A stretch of DNA of 64,000 nucleotides, from positions 1,399,001-1,463,000 of the forward strand of contig NZ_CP073587.1 in assembly GCF_018223345.1 (NCBI RefSeq), written 5' to 3'. Positions 53,523-62,058 of this stretch are shown here, piece by piece. The stretch's first letter is position 1, and every line of letters begins with the position of its first letter. This DNA is from Shewanella yunxiaonensis (lineage in GTDB: Bacteria > Pseudomonadota > Gammaproteobacteria > Enterobacterales > Shewanellaceae). Below the pieces are notes generated by a model. It had not been told where the DNA came from. It saw only the letters and a list, made by a program, of their open reading frames with translations, and searched no databases. The position numbers were made by a program, and so were the translations under genes.

Positions 53523-55607
53523 TCAGAGCTTGTAGTTGACACTTAGCATCACTAAATGCGCGGTGTAATCGTGGCTGGTATCACCAAAACTGAGTACGTT
53601 CCAGATACTATCGACGGCCAGATCATTGGCATCGTCGTTGTCCAAATACTTGATCATTTTGTAATCCAGACGAAGTGCTACTTTTTCTGTGGCCTGATAT
53701 TGAGCATAAGCATTGATATCATGTTCCTTGGAATAGTAATCACCATAATCACCGGTTACACCCTGACGTACTTTAGTGGTAGAGCTAGATTTTGAGTAAG
53801 TGTAATCCAGTCCCAGGCGCAGTTTTTTCTCCAACAAGTTGTCGTAGTATACTCCCGCACCCGCTACATCCACTTTGTCTTCGGTGTTAGCGAACCAATT
53901 AGGTGTGCTGTAGGTAGAACTACCAGCCTGTTCATTCTTGATATTCTCATAACTGTAGAACAGGTTTAAGTTCAGATCTTTAAGCAACTGGTAGTTGATA
54001 TTGGCATCGTAATTCATGTCACGTGATTGTGTCAGACCGATTTCAGTATCGCTGTAGTCATCCAGTGCATATCGACCACCTACGTCAATGGTAAGATTTT
54101 CCAGTGGTGTATGAGTCACGTGGGCTTCCACCATCTTACGATAGCGATTTGCCAGATAGTATTTGCGCAACAGGGCATTGGATTCAGAAGAGGTCCATTG
54201 CGAGGCATCATAATTAGAACCATCGCGTTTGCCCCAACTACCTTTTACTGACATATTCCAGTGCTCAAAAGTACTGACCCCGAGGCGGGCCCACACTGTA
54301 TTTTCGTCATTGATTTCACGGTCTGAGTAGTTACGTTCGGTACGATCGTAATCATAGCCACCGGTCAGTTTCACACCACTGATAATGCGATAGTCCGCTG
54401 TCAGCTTACCTCTCTGTTTAGTAGAGTCGTAAGGCGTGTTGTACACGGCATTGCCGGTAACGTTGTTGACACTGATCTGGGTCCACTCGTAAACATCGGT
54501 CTGATTATCACGGTCGTAATAGTCATAGCTGCCGGATATCCGCAGATCATTACTGATCTTATGCACCGCGCGAATATCCATATCGGTGATATCGACTTCT
54601 GCATCCAGATTACTTTCTGGTAAGGCGTAGCTGTAGCCGGAAGTTACAAAGTCTGAATCTTGTGACATACGGCCAATCATCAGCCGGCCACTAACCATAC
54701 TGCCACCACCATGGTACTGACCACTCAGTGATACCGTGTGGGCATCATTGTCAGGATCTAGTGATTTATAGCCAGAAGTTGACCCATCCAAGGTAGTGAA
54801 GGCGCTATCAAAACCAAGGCTCTCATTATCATTGCGGAAGAATGAACCGTTATAAGACAGCTCAGTAAACCAGTGCTCACCGTTGAGTTTGACACCCGCC
54901 GCGACAGTGTCGGTGCTGTAGTCGACAGGCTCTGGCAACATGGTGGATTGATTATAGATGGTACCGGAAGTCGTTTTTACACCAGTTTTATCTTCACGCT
55001 GGTAATTGACAAATGTACTCCAGAGCTGATCTGCCCGGTACTCCAAGCCAATACCATAGCGTTTACGCTTAAGTGATTGTTCGAATGTAGTCAGGCTTGA
55101 TTGTAACCCGGTCATGCTGTCACTGGAACCTGCGGTTATCCAACTATCTGGAAGAGACAGATAACTTGAGCCAATACCGGAATACGGTGTCATTCCGGTT
55201 TCGCTACCGTACGTGGCAATCTGACGGTAATTGGCAGTAACCTTGTACTTACCAATCTTACCTGAGCTCACTTCAGCGCGGCCGTTCTCCATGCCCAGAT
55301 TAGTGGCTTTAATTTCAGCTTTGTAACCATCTTTTCCACGATAAGTCACATCTGCGTCGACTTTGCCAACAATTTTATTTTCTGCGGCCAGCGCGTTAGC
55401 TGAGTGGATATCATCACCGTTATTGTATCCGGCTCCGACACTAACGCTTCCAGTTGCGCCTGTTTCAATCTTACAGGCACTGCACTTCCAGTTTTTTGTA
55501 TTGAGATGGGCAGTGTTGGCATCTGCGATGCCATAACCATCTGCTGCCATTGCTGCACTAGCGTTGGCCAGTAAAGCAATAGTGATCAAATTAAATTTAA
55601 ATTTCAT
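53523..55607 (-). CDS. mtrB: Outer-membrane beta-barrel MtrB of the electron conduit
   Basis: 694 residues, close to the 697 of S. oneidensis MtrB. It has a signal peptide (about 1-22), then the CxxC pair Cys42/Cys45 in NWKCSACKIE that is required in the model organism, then about 26 amphipathic strands ending LVMLSVNYKL. It forms the porin sheath holding MtrA and docking MtrC, carrying electrons across the outer membrane. It is the last gene of mtrC-mtrA-mtrB. Confidence 0.97.
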   Translation of the reverse strand: MKFKFNLITIALLANASAAMAADGYGIADANTAHLNTKNWKCSACKIETGATGSVSVGAGYNNGDDIHSANALAAENKIVGKVDADVTYRGKDGYKAEIKATNLGMENGRAEVSSGKIGKYKVTANYRQIATYGSETGMTPYSGIGSSYLSLPDSWITAGSSDSMTGLQSSLTTFEQSLKRKRYGIGLEYRADQLWSTFVNYQREDKTGVKTTSGTIYNQSTMLPEPVDYSTDTVAAGVKLNGEHWFTELSYNGSFFRNDNESLGFDSAFTTLDGSTSGYKSLDPDNDAHTVSLSGQYHGGGSMVSGRLMIGRMSQDSDFVTSGYSYALPESNLDAEVDITDMDIRAVHKISNDLRISGSYDYYDRDNQTDVYEWTQISVNNVTGNAVYNTPYDSTKQRGKLTADYRIISGVKLTGGYDYDRTERNYSDREINDENTVWARLGVSTFEHWNMSVKGSWGKRDGSNYDASQWTSSESNALLRKYYLANRYRKMVEAHVTHTPLENLTIDVGGRYALDDYSDTEIGLTQSRDMNYDANINYQLLKDLNLNLFYSYENIKNEQAGSSTYSTPNWFANTEDKVDVAGAGVYYDNLLEKKLRLGLDYTYSKSSSTTKVRQGVTGDYGDYYSKEHDINAYAQYQATEKVALRLDYKMIKYLDNDDANDLAVDSIWNVLSFGDTSHDYTAHLVMLSVNYKL

Positions 55608-55619
55608 CTTCCTGCTCCC

Positions 55620-56609
55620 TTAACGCTGCAGCAATTTGCCGGATGGATTATTAGAACCATGTACCTGACTGTGGCAGTTCAGGCAGCTTCTACCACCGGT
55701 AAAGGCGCTACCATTCACAGTTGATCCTAATCCGGTATTACCCATATAGGCATTGCTGGTATGGCCGTCACTGGCATGACATTGTTGACACAGCATTGGT
55801 GCCCGAGCTTTTAACATGGCTTCATTAGCTGAGCCATGTGGGTTATGGCAACTGTCGCAGTTTTCAGTGACAGGGGCATGCTCCCATAATTTTGGACCAC
55901 GTTTCTCGGCATGACAGCTGTAGCAGGTTTCGTTGATCGTTGGTTTTACCAAATCCGCTTCGGTACTGGTACCGTGAGGATTATGGCAATCGGTACAGGT
56001 CATCTGATTCCATTTCAGCGGGTGTGCAGAACGCTTGTTCATATCCGCTTTTTCTTTGGTATGGCAGCTGGTACAAACTTCTACTTCTGTAGCTTTCGAC
56101 AGAACAGGATCTTGAGCCGCATGGATAGTGTGGCAAGAAGCACAAGCTACATCAGCATTGTCATGGTGACTGCCTTCCCAGTTCATGCGTTTATCATCTG
56201 TATGACAGCTAAGGCATACTGAGTTCTGCTTCTGTGGTGACAGCGTTGACCCTTTACCAAAGGTAATCATCGGCTCATTAGCGCCTTTGTGTTTACCTTG
56301 AGGACCATGACAAGCTTCACATTGTAATCCCGCCATCGGACTTTTACTGGAATCTATGGCGCCATGGACCCCTTTAAAAATTTCCATGACATTGCCGGTT
56401 CTGCGGTGACACATTAAACAGGTATCAGCACCTTTAGGTGAGTATTTACCTTCTTCAAATTTTTTATCGAGGGCAGATTCTACCTGCGCAGGAGTCATTT
56501 TTTTATCCCACGGTGCGGCATGCGCAGTATGGGCTAGCCCTAAAGACAATACTGCAGCCACTAACGTAGTATTCAGCATTGCTTGTATTTTTTGGTTTGT
56601 ATTCATCAT
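55620..56609 (-). CDS. mtrA: Periplasmic decahaem cytochrome MtrA
   Basis: 329 residues with a signal peptide to about residue 31 and ten CxxCH motifs (CLMCH, CEACH, CLSCH, CASCH, CTSCH, CTDCH, CYSCH, CDSCH, CQQCH, CLNCH). Landmark segments [24 protein letters not shown] and HSQVHGSN are as in MtrA. It sits inside MtrB and relays electrons from periplasmic carriers to MtrC. It lies 12 bases upstream of mtrB. Confidence 0.97.
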   Translation of the reverse strand: MMNTNQKIQAMLNTTLVAAVLSLGLAHTAHAAPWDKKMTPAQVESALDKKFEEGKYSPKGADTCLMCHRRTGNVMEIFKGVHGAIDSSKSPMAGLQCEACHGPQGKHKGANEPMITFGKGSTLSPQKQNSVCLSCHTDDKRMNWEGSHHDNADVACASCHTIHAAQDPVLSKATEVEVCTSCHTKEKADMNKRSAHPLKWNQMTCTDCHNPHGTSTEADLVKPTINETCYSCHAEKRGPKLWEHAPVTENCDSCHNPHGSANEAMLKARAPMLCQQCHASDGHTSNAYMGNTGLGSTVNGSAFTGGRSCLNCHSQVHGSNNPSGKLLQR

Positions 56610-56678
56610 TTGGCATCCTTGATTTGTCCAAACTTCGGAGAAAGCAGGGAGGTGTTTCCTCCCTGCGGTTCGGGCAAA

Positions 56679-58685
56679 TTACATATTCACCACTGTGTGG
56701 TCTGCAGCTGTTGGTTTGTGGCAGTAGAAACAAGTTTCTGACTGCGCGGCTTGGTTGGCAGCGGTGTAATCACCGTTGACTACCGCACCATAACTTTCAA
56801 GTGTTTCTTGAGAATGCAAACCATCAGATCCCAGTGCGTGACAGGAAGTACAAACGGCTGTGATCGGTGTGGTGTATTCACCAGCAGCAGTTGCCAGTGC
56901 GCCTTTGTTTTTAAATGAATCCAGATTGAAGCTGGTATGACACTGAGTACACTCAGTGATAACGCCCACTTCGTTGTGAACTACGTGGAGTTTCATTTCA
57001 AATGCGCCTTTGTTGGCACCGCTGGCGTATGTGCCATCTGGAGTATGGCAGGCAACACAACCGTCAAGACCAACAGTCATTTCACCATTCACTTCACGAC
57101 CCAACTGATCACTCAGCACGAACCCAGTGTGATGGCCTTTATGCAGTTGGAAGCTATCTCCGTGACATTTCTGACAAGCGGCAAAACTAACAGAGTCAGT
57201 ATGACGATAGGTTGGTGCATCGCCAGACTTAGTCCCAAAGGCCAGCTGTGCTTTCATACTGGTAGTATCACTGTCACTGGTACAAGCAATCAGATCTGCA
57301 CCGCTAGTACACATTTCCAGACCGATGAAAGTAAATGCTGTGTCTGTATCACCGCTACCAAAGGGTAAGGCTGGTGTAGTGTAAACCAGTTTGCCATCGA
57401 CAATACTGACATCACTCTGCAAGGTATTGTCGGTAATCAGGTCTTTAGTGACATGGGCCACACCTGAACCGGGGCTAACGTTGTAACCCATAATTGGGAA
57501 TTCAGGGCCAACGTTGGTGATAGTTTCCAGGCGCTTAATTTTGCTCAGTTCAGAACTGGCGTCCAAAGCATTGCCATTAGCATCAATCAACGTAACGGTC
57601 AGTGTGGCGCTGTCATCATCATTAGCAACCAGAGTAGCTGTCATACCGCGTTTAGCGATCACGGCTTCTTTGTTTTGATAGTCTGTGGAGTGAACTTCTT
57701 CAGTCCATTCGCTGTTGTGACAAGCCACACAGTTAGAGTTGTCAGACTGCTGGCTGTGACCTTGGCCAGTAGCAAAATCGATATCGCTATGGCAGCTACC
57801 ACAGGCCTGAGCGGTTGGTACCTTAGACCAGTTACCCCAATCAGGAGTTAAATCCCCCTGATCGTTGTGACATGTGCTACAGGTTTTAAGTGCTTCGCTT
57901 TCATATACCGGTTGCGGTACACCATCAGCATCGACGGTAAAATGTTTAGCATGGATCAACATGCTGAACTGATCATCAGAGTTACTCAAACGATTAGGTG
58001 TATGGCAGCTAGCACACATGTTGACGTCGTTATAAGAACCGCTGTGATGTGCAGTGCTCACATCTCCGTGACATTTGTTACAGCTAGCCGTGGCCACAAT
58101 CTTGCGGGAATAACCGGGCTCGTTACCGGAAACGGTGAAGTCAACAATGGCATTAGAGTTAGGTACTGCGGTGCCATCAGGTAACGGTGTGTTATAAGCA
58201 CGGATCATGAAACGCTGTGCGAGCTCTGCATTAAAAGTGGTTCTGGTAGCAGAGGTGTCAGCGAAATTAGTGGAGAAGGTATAGGTATATACACCGTTTT
58301 TCTTGTCTACAAAGGTACCTGGACAAGTGCTAGCAAGGTCACAGGTTTCATCGACAATATACTGCCATTGTGTGGCGTTACCGACACCAGTTGCTCCCTG
58401 AGGTAACAGCTGCAATGCATAGAAACGCATTTTTTGCAGCCCGACCACAGCTTGATCATCCTGGTTGGTTACCTGGAAACGAAGACTGGCAACACCATCG
58501 GTGATAGTTTCATCATAAAAGGTAAAGTTTAAAGCATCGATCGTCATGGCGGGGCTGCCACCAGCCGAACCGTCAGAACCGGCTGCACCATCTGCTCCAT
58601 CGCTGCCGCCACAACCCGTTAAGGTCATGGATAACGCACCGGCAGCAAGCAGTAGTGCGAATTTTGAGTTACTTGCGTTCATCAT
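56679..58685 (-). CDS. mtrC: Surface decahaem lipoprotein cytochrome MtrC
   Basis: 668 residues from the ATG at 58685 (AGGGA upstream; five more codons upstream are not needed). The lipoprotein signal ends LTGC (Cys25), followed by Gly/Ser/Asp-rich GGSDGADGAAGSDGS. Ten CxxCH motifs are grouped five and five between beta domains. It is the extracellular terminal reductase of the MtrCAB complex for metals, flavins and electrodes. The order mtrC-mtrA-mtrB is the canonical one. Confidence 0.96.
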   Translation of the reverse strand: MMNASNSKFALLLAAGALSMTLTGCGGSDGADGAAGSDGSAGGSPAMTIDALNFTFYDETITDGVASLRFQVTNQDDQAVVGLQKMRFYALQLLPQGATGVGNATQWQYIVDETCDLASTCPGTFVDKKNGVYTYTFSTNFADTSATRTTFNAELAQRFMIRAYNTPLPDGTAVPNSNAIVDFTVSGNEPGYSRKIVATASCNKCHGDVSTAHHSGSYNDVNMCASCHTPNRLSNSDDQFSMLIHAKHFTVDADGVPQPVYESEALKTCSTCHNDQGDLTPDWGNWSKVPTAQACGSCHSDIDFATGQGHSQQSDNSNCVACHNSEWTEEVHSTDYQNKEAVIAKRGMTATLVANDDDSATLTVTLIDANGNALDASSELSKIKRLETITNVGPEFPIMGYNVSPGSGVAHVTKDLITDNTLQSDVSIVDGKLVYTTPALPFGSGDTDTAFTFIGLEMCTSGADLIACTSDSDTTSMKAQLAFGTKSGDAPTYRHTDSVSFAACQKCHGDSFQLHKGHHTGFVLSDQLGREVNGEMTVGLDGCVACHTPDGTYASGANKGAFEMKLHVVHNEVGVITECTQCHTSFNLDSFKNKGALATAAGEYTTPITAVCTSCHALGSDGLHSQETLESYGAVVNGDYTAANQAAQSETCFYCHKPTAADHTVVNM

Positions 58686-58947
58686 TATTTTTCCCTGCAA
58701 TATGGAAGCACTCGGTCAACATCCTGCCGTTTTTGTCCGGTAGATTGGTGTTGTAATCAGCTTGTTGACCCCATGCTGGATAAAGTATCTCCCACGGAAA
58801 GGCTAACGCAGAATATCAATAAATGCTTCTAAACAGGCGTTAATGTGTGACTTGGATCTTTCTATTTTGAAAGAGATAGTTAACTAATGAAACTTGTACT
58901 ACAGCTTTTACTAAATAACTTGATACACTATCTAACTTATTGTTTAC

Positions 58948-58984
58948 AAAAAATGAAGGAGGCACTAGGCCTCCTTCATTTTTT
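58948..58984 (-). terminator. Terminator between omcA and mtrC
   Basis: A 16-base arm (58948-58963, AAAAAATGAAGGAGGC) pairs with 58969-58984 around loop ACTAG and gives a T-run on the minus strand after omcA. omcA and mtrCAB are therefore separate transcription units. The remaining 260 bases to mtrC must hold its promoter. Confidence 0.92.
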
Positions 58985-59003
58985 CGTGGTAGCGCTTACT
59001 TAG

Positions 59004-61187
59004 TTAGTTGCCATGAGCTTCCATCAGCTGTGATGGTGTGTGACAAGTCTTACAGGTTTCTGCCGCACGTTGCTTAACATCATCGGCGCTGATACCGTCG
59101 AGAATACCGCCGTTAGTTTCAATGTGAGACTTAGCCGCATCGGTCAGGTATTGTTGGTGACAGCTCAGGCAAGCCCCGGCATCGGAAGATACCCAAATTT
59201 CGGCTCCGCCATTGTCAGTGTCACCGTAACGCCACGCGCGATCCGGATCTCGGCCCAAGGTAATTCCGTCATCAGTGTGACAGGTAGAACAGTCAGTTTT
59301 CAGCACTGTTCCTGACCCTAACCCAGCATATTTCAGGTAATGGCCTTCCTGTTCATGTACCTTGAATGCAAAACTAGTCGGTACTTTGCCACCTGGATAA
59401 GTTGAATCTGATTTCAATGTTTTATCAGGTGTATGACAAGCCTGACAGTTCACACCATTAGCGTTGTGAACAATTTCCTGGCCATGACAGCCCAGACATT
59501 TGTTTGCATCAATGATGTTACGACGAGTGGCTACTGTTGCGGTGTCGTCTTCGCCGGTAGTTCCCCAAACAAACTTGTAAGGATCTTGTTTGATATAAAC
59601 TTTACGAACGTTGTCTGCACTGCAATCAGTTAACTGAATATCATCAACGCCATAACCGCCGTTGTTGAAGCAGGCTTGCAGCGTAGACCAAATTTCAAAA
59701 GTCTTGCCGCTGGCATCTGCTGGCATATTCATACTGGTAATTGTCACAGTGTAAGTCTTGGTAGCGGCATCATATGTTCCGGCGCTTAAACTAGCGCGGC
59801 GGTTGCTATATGACGCTTCACTGTATGCTGGGAAGTCTTTGTCGATGTCCCAGCCCACAACCATACGACTGCTTTGGTTGATATAAGTCTGATCGACAGC
59901 ATTACCATCCGCATCCAGTACCTGTACACCGAAGGTCAGCTTACCATTGGCATCAAGGCCGATATTGGACACTTTTACACTCATCTCTTGTGCCAATGTG
60001 TAAGCTTTCAGCACATCGCCATGACGTTTAACTGCGCTGCCAGTGCCTGGATATGGTGATTCGGCATTGTGGCAAGACATACAGTCGGTGCTGCTGTGGT
60101 GAGCAGAAGGTTTTTCTGAATGACAGGCAATACAAGCAGTATTGCTTTTCTCTTCAGTAAACAGTGCCGCATCGCTTGGCGCGCTAGTTCCTTGTACGTG
60201 ACAAACCGCGCAATTTGCGGCAGGTGTCTGCGGGAAGTTGACTTCCCCAAAGTTTTCAACGCTGCCACCGTAGCCAACGATCTTGTATGGGTCAGCAACT
60301 TCATTACCATCCGCATCGTAAGTAACGCGAGCGGAACCGCGGTGAATTGCATGGATCATGTAAGTGAAGTCAATGCTATTGCCTGATTCTGGGTCACCGG
60401 AAGTTGCCGTATGGCAAGCTTCACAGTTTGCCAGATCCAGACGACGGCCGCCGTGAGCTTTCAGACTGTCTGGTTGGTGACAGGTATAACAAGCATCAAT
60501 CGATACGACGTTGCGGGTCTGTATACCAGAGGTCATGCCACTGGACGGCTGCCAGTCAAAATGCGCATTGACCGCGAGAGTGTCAGTTTTGAGTTCCAGT
60601 GTGACACGTTGAGTATCATCGGCGTCATAAGTCACTGAGACTGGCGTTGTCACGTTAGCGATATTGTTTTGGTAGGTATAGGTATAGGTACCATCACCAT
60701 TATCCACCAGGCAATTGTCGCAATTTGATACAGACTCAACAGTTGCTTGAGTTTGAGTGGATGGATTGAGGTTGTCTACGTCAGTCGGTACGTTAGAAGG
60801 CGCTTTGGTGACGTTAATGTACGACTGCCATTGGTAACCGTGATCAAAACCGGTGGAGCCATCAGAATTTGTGTCAACTACGTGGGTTAATTGGGCGATG
60901 CCAAAGCGTAGATCATAATCCTTGGTAAGACCGACAACCGCCACACCATTGGCATTAGTTAAAGAGAAGGTAACGCTAACGCTGCCGTTGGAAATAGAAG
61001 CATCAGTAAAATCGGCTTTTAGCGTAGTAGCGTTGTCGATGCTGAGCGTAGTTAATCCGGGTTCACCGGGGGCTCCGTCTTGGCCGTCTGTGCCATCGCT
61101 TCCGCCGCAGCCGGCGAGCACCAAAGACAACAGCCCGGCTCCCAACAGCGCTTTGCTCGCGGCATTGAAATTAAACCGTTTCATCAT
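59004..61187 (-). CDS. omcA: Surface decahaem lipoprotein cytochrome OmcA
   Basis: 727 residues from the ATG at 61187 (AGGGA upstream). The lipobox is LAGC (Cys27), then GGSDGTDGQDGAPGEPG. Ten CxxCH motifs: CYTCH, CEACH, CAVCH, CIACH, CMSCH, CLGCH, CQACH, CSTCH, CLSCH, CKTCH. Length and N-terminus match OmcA, the second extracellular reductase that associates with MtrC. In S. oneidensis mtrDEF lies between omcA and feoAB; here feoA follows directly. Confidence 0.96.
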   Translation of the reverse strand: MMKRFNFNAASKALLGAGLLSLVLAGCGGSDGTDGQDGAPGEPGLTTLSIDNATTLKADFTDASISNGSVSVTFSLTNANGVAVVGLTKDYDLRFGIAQLTHVVDTNSDGSTGFDHGYQWQSYINVTKAPSNVPTDVDNLNPSTQTQATVESVSNCDNCLVDNGDGTYTYTYQNNIANVTTPVSVTYDADDTQRVTLELKTDTLAVNAHFDWQPSSGMTSGIQTRNVVSIDACYTCHQPDSLKAHGGRRLDLANCEACHTATSGDPESGNSIDFTYMIHAIHRGSARVTYDADGNEVADPYKIVGYGGSVENFGEVNFPQTPAANCAVCHVQGTSAPSDAALFTEEKSNTACIACHSEKPSAHHSSTDCMSCHNAESPYPGTGSAVKRHGDVLKAYTLAQEMSVKVSNIGLDANGKLTFGVQVLDADGNAVDQTYINQSSRMVVGWDIDKDFPAYSEASYSNRRASLSAGTYDAATKTYTVTITSMNMPADASGKTFEIWSTLQACFNNGGYGVDDIQLTDCSADNVRKVYIKQDPYKFVWGTTGEDDTATVATRRNIIDANKCLGCHGQEIVHNANGVNCQACHTPDKTLKSDSTYPGGKVPTSFAFKVHEQEGHYLKYAGLGSGTVLKTDCSTCHTDDGITLGRDPDRAWRYGDTDNGGAEIWVSSDAGACLSCHQQYLTDAAKSHIETNGGILDGISADDVKQRAAETCKTCHTPSQLMEAHGN

Positions 61188-61818
61188 TATGTATCCCTGC
61201 AAGGTTTATAGTTCTCTCTGTAACGGGCATTAGTTTTGGAGTTGTCGCTACAGTGAGTGGAGTGAGATTTCCATACATAAGGCTATCCAAATGTAAGTCA
61301 ATTCGCAGTTATTTTAGCCAGGTTATGTGATTGAGATCTGACTATTTATAAACGACTAGTAAGGTTTCTGGACAAATTTACAAAGTGGTTATTAAAAGAC
61401 TGATGAATAGGGAATTCATCTTAAAAATGAATCATTTTTCATTTTGAGCAAAGCTACAGACAGAGCCGCTGCAATGCTTGCCGTAGTATCTGGCAGCGTC
61501 TGGGCAACAATTTTTTTGCGTTGTAGACGACGCGCACTGTAAAACCGCATTACAATACCTGCCGCAGCGCTGAGTGATAAACCTTGATGTATATCTCCTT
61601 TTTGTGACGCAAAAATTAGCCTGTTCCCTAATTTTCTGACCAAGCACACAAAGTTGCCACAAACAGCAGTTTATTTTCATTTGACCGTTTATTCCTGCGT
61701 AGATTTGACACATAATACAGACACAATTGAAAATTATTATCGTTTACAGTTAGCGTTAATAATGACTCTTGCAGTTGCCTCACGGTAGTGCAGAGCTAGC
61801 AGTTAAGTGGTAGAGGCT
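61188..61818. other. Divergent control region of omcA and feoAB, about 630 bases
   Basis: It contains a Fur-like site near feoA. ATGTGATTGAGATCTGAC (61325-61342) is half of a CRP site at best. Overlapping short open frames on the minus strand at 61416-61713 have no ribosome sites or recognisable products. Confidence 0.5.
61729..61747. promoter_or_regulatory. Fur-box-like site upstream of feoA
   Basis: GAAAATTATTATCGTTTAC agrees with the 19-bp Fur consensus at 13 positions by my count. It lies 70 bases before feoA, as expected for iron-repressed ferrous iron uptake. Confidence 0.55.
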
Positions 61819-62058
61819 ATGAAGTTAAGTGAATTGAACCCCGGCGATCGCGCAAAAATTTCTGATATCGGGCGTTTGGAACTGCCATCCGCAGTTAAAC
61901 GCAAGCTTTTGTCTCTGGGGATTACACCCAATACGCATTTCTCACTTATTCGTCGCGCACCGATGGGGTCGGGTCTTGAACTCGAAATCCGTGGCAGTAA
62001 ATTGTGTGTGCGCCAAGAGCTGGCACAGATAGTTGAAGTGGAGAGGGCAGATGATTAA
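61819..62058 (+). CDS. feoA: Ferrous iron transport protein FeoA
   Basis: 79 residues, an SH3-like domain: MKLSELNPGDRAKISDIG, SLGITPNTHFSLIRRAPMGSG and LEIRGSKLCVRQELA. The preferred ATG is at 61819; a GTG 12 bases earlier is in frame. It overlaps feoB by 8 bases. Confidence 0.93.
   Translation: MKLSELNPGDRAKISDIGRLELPSAVKRKLLSLGITPNTHFSLIRRAPMGSGLELEIRGSKLCVRQELAQIVEVERADD

Noticed and set aside
61325..61342. CRP-like sequence upstream of omcA
   Set aside because: Only the TGTGA half matches; the second half is poor, so it was not listed as a site.
61416..61713. Two overlapping minus-strand open frames between omcA and feoA
   Set aside because: No ribosome sites and no similarity; the region has the look of a control region.
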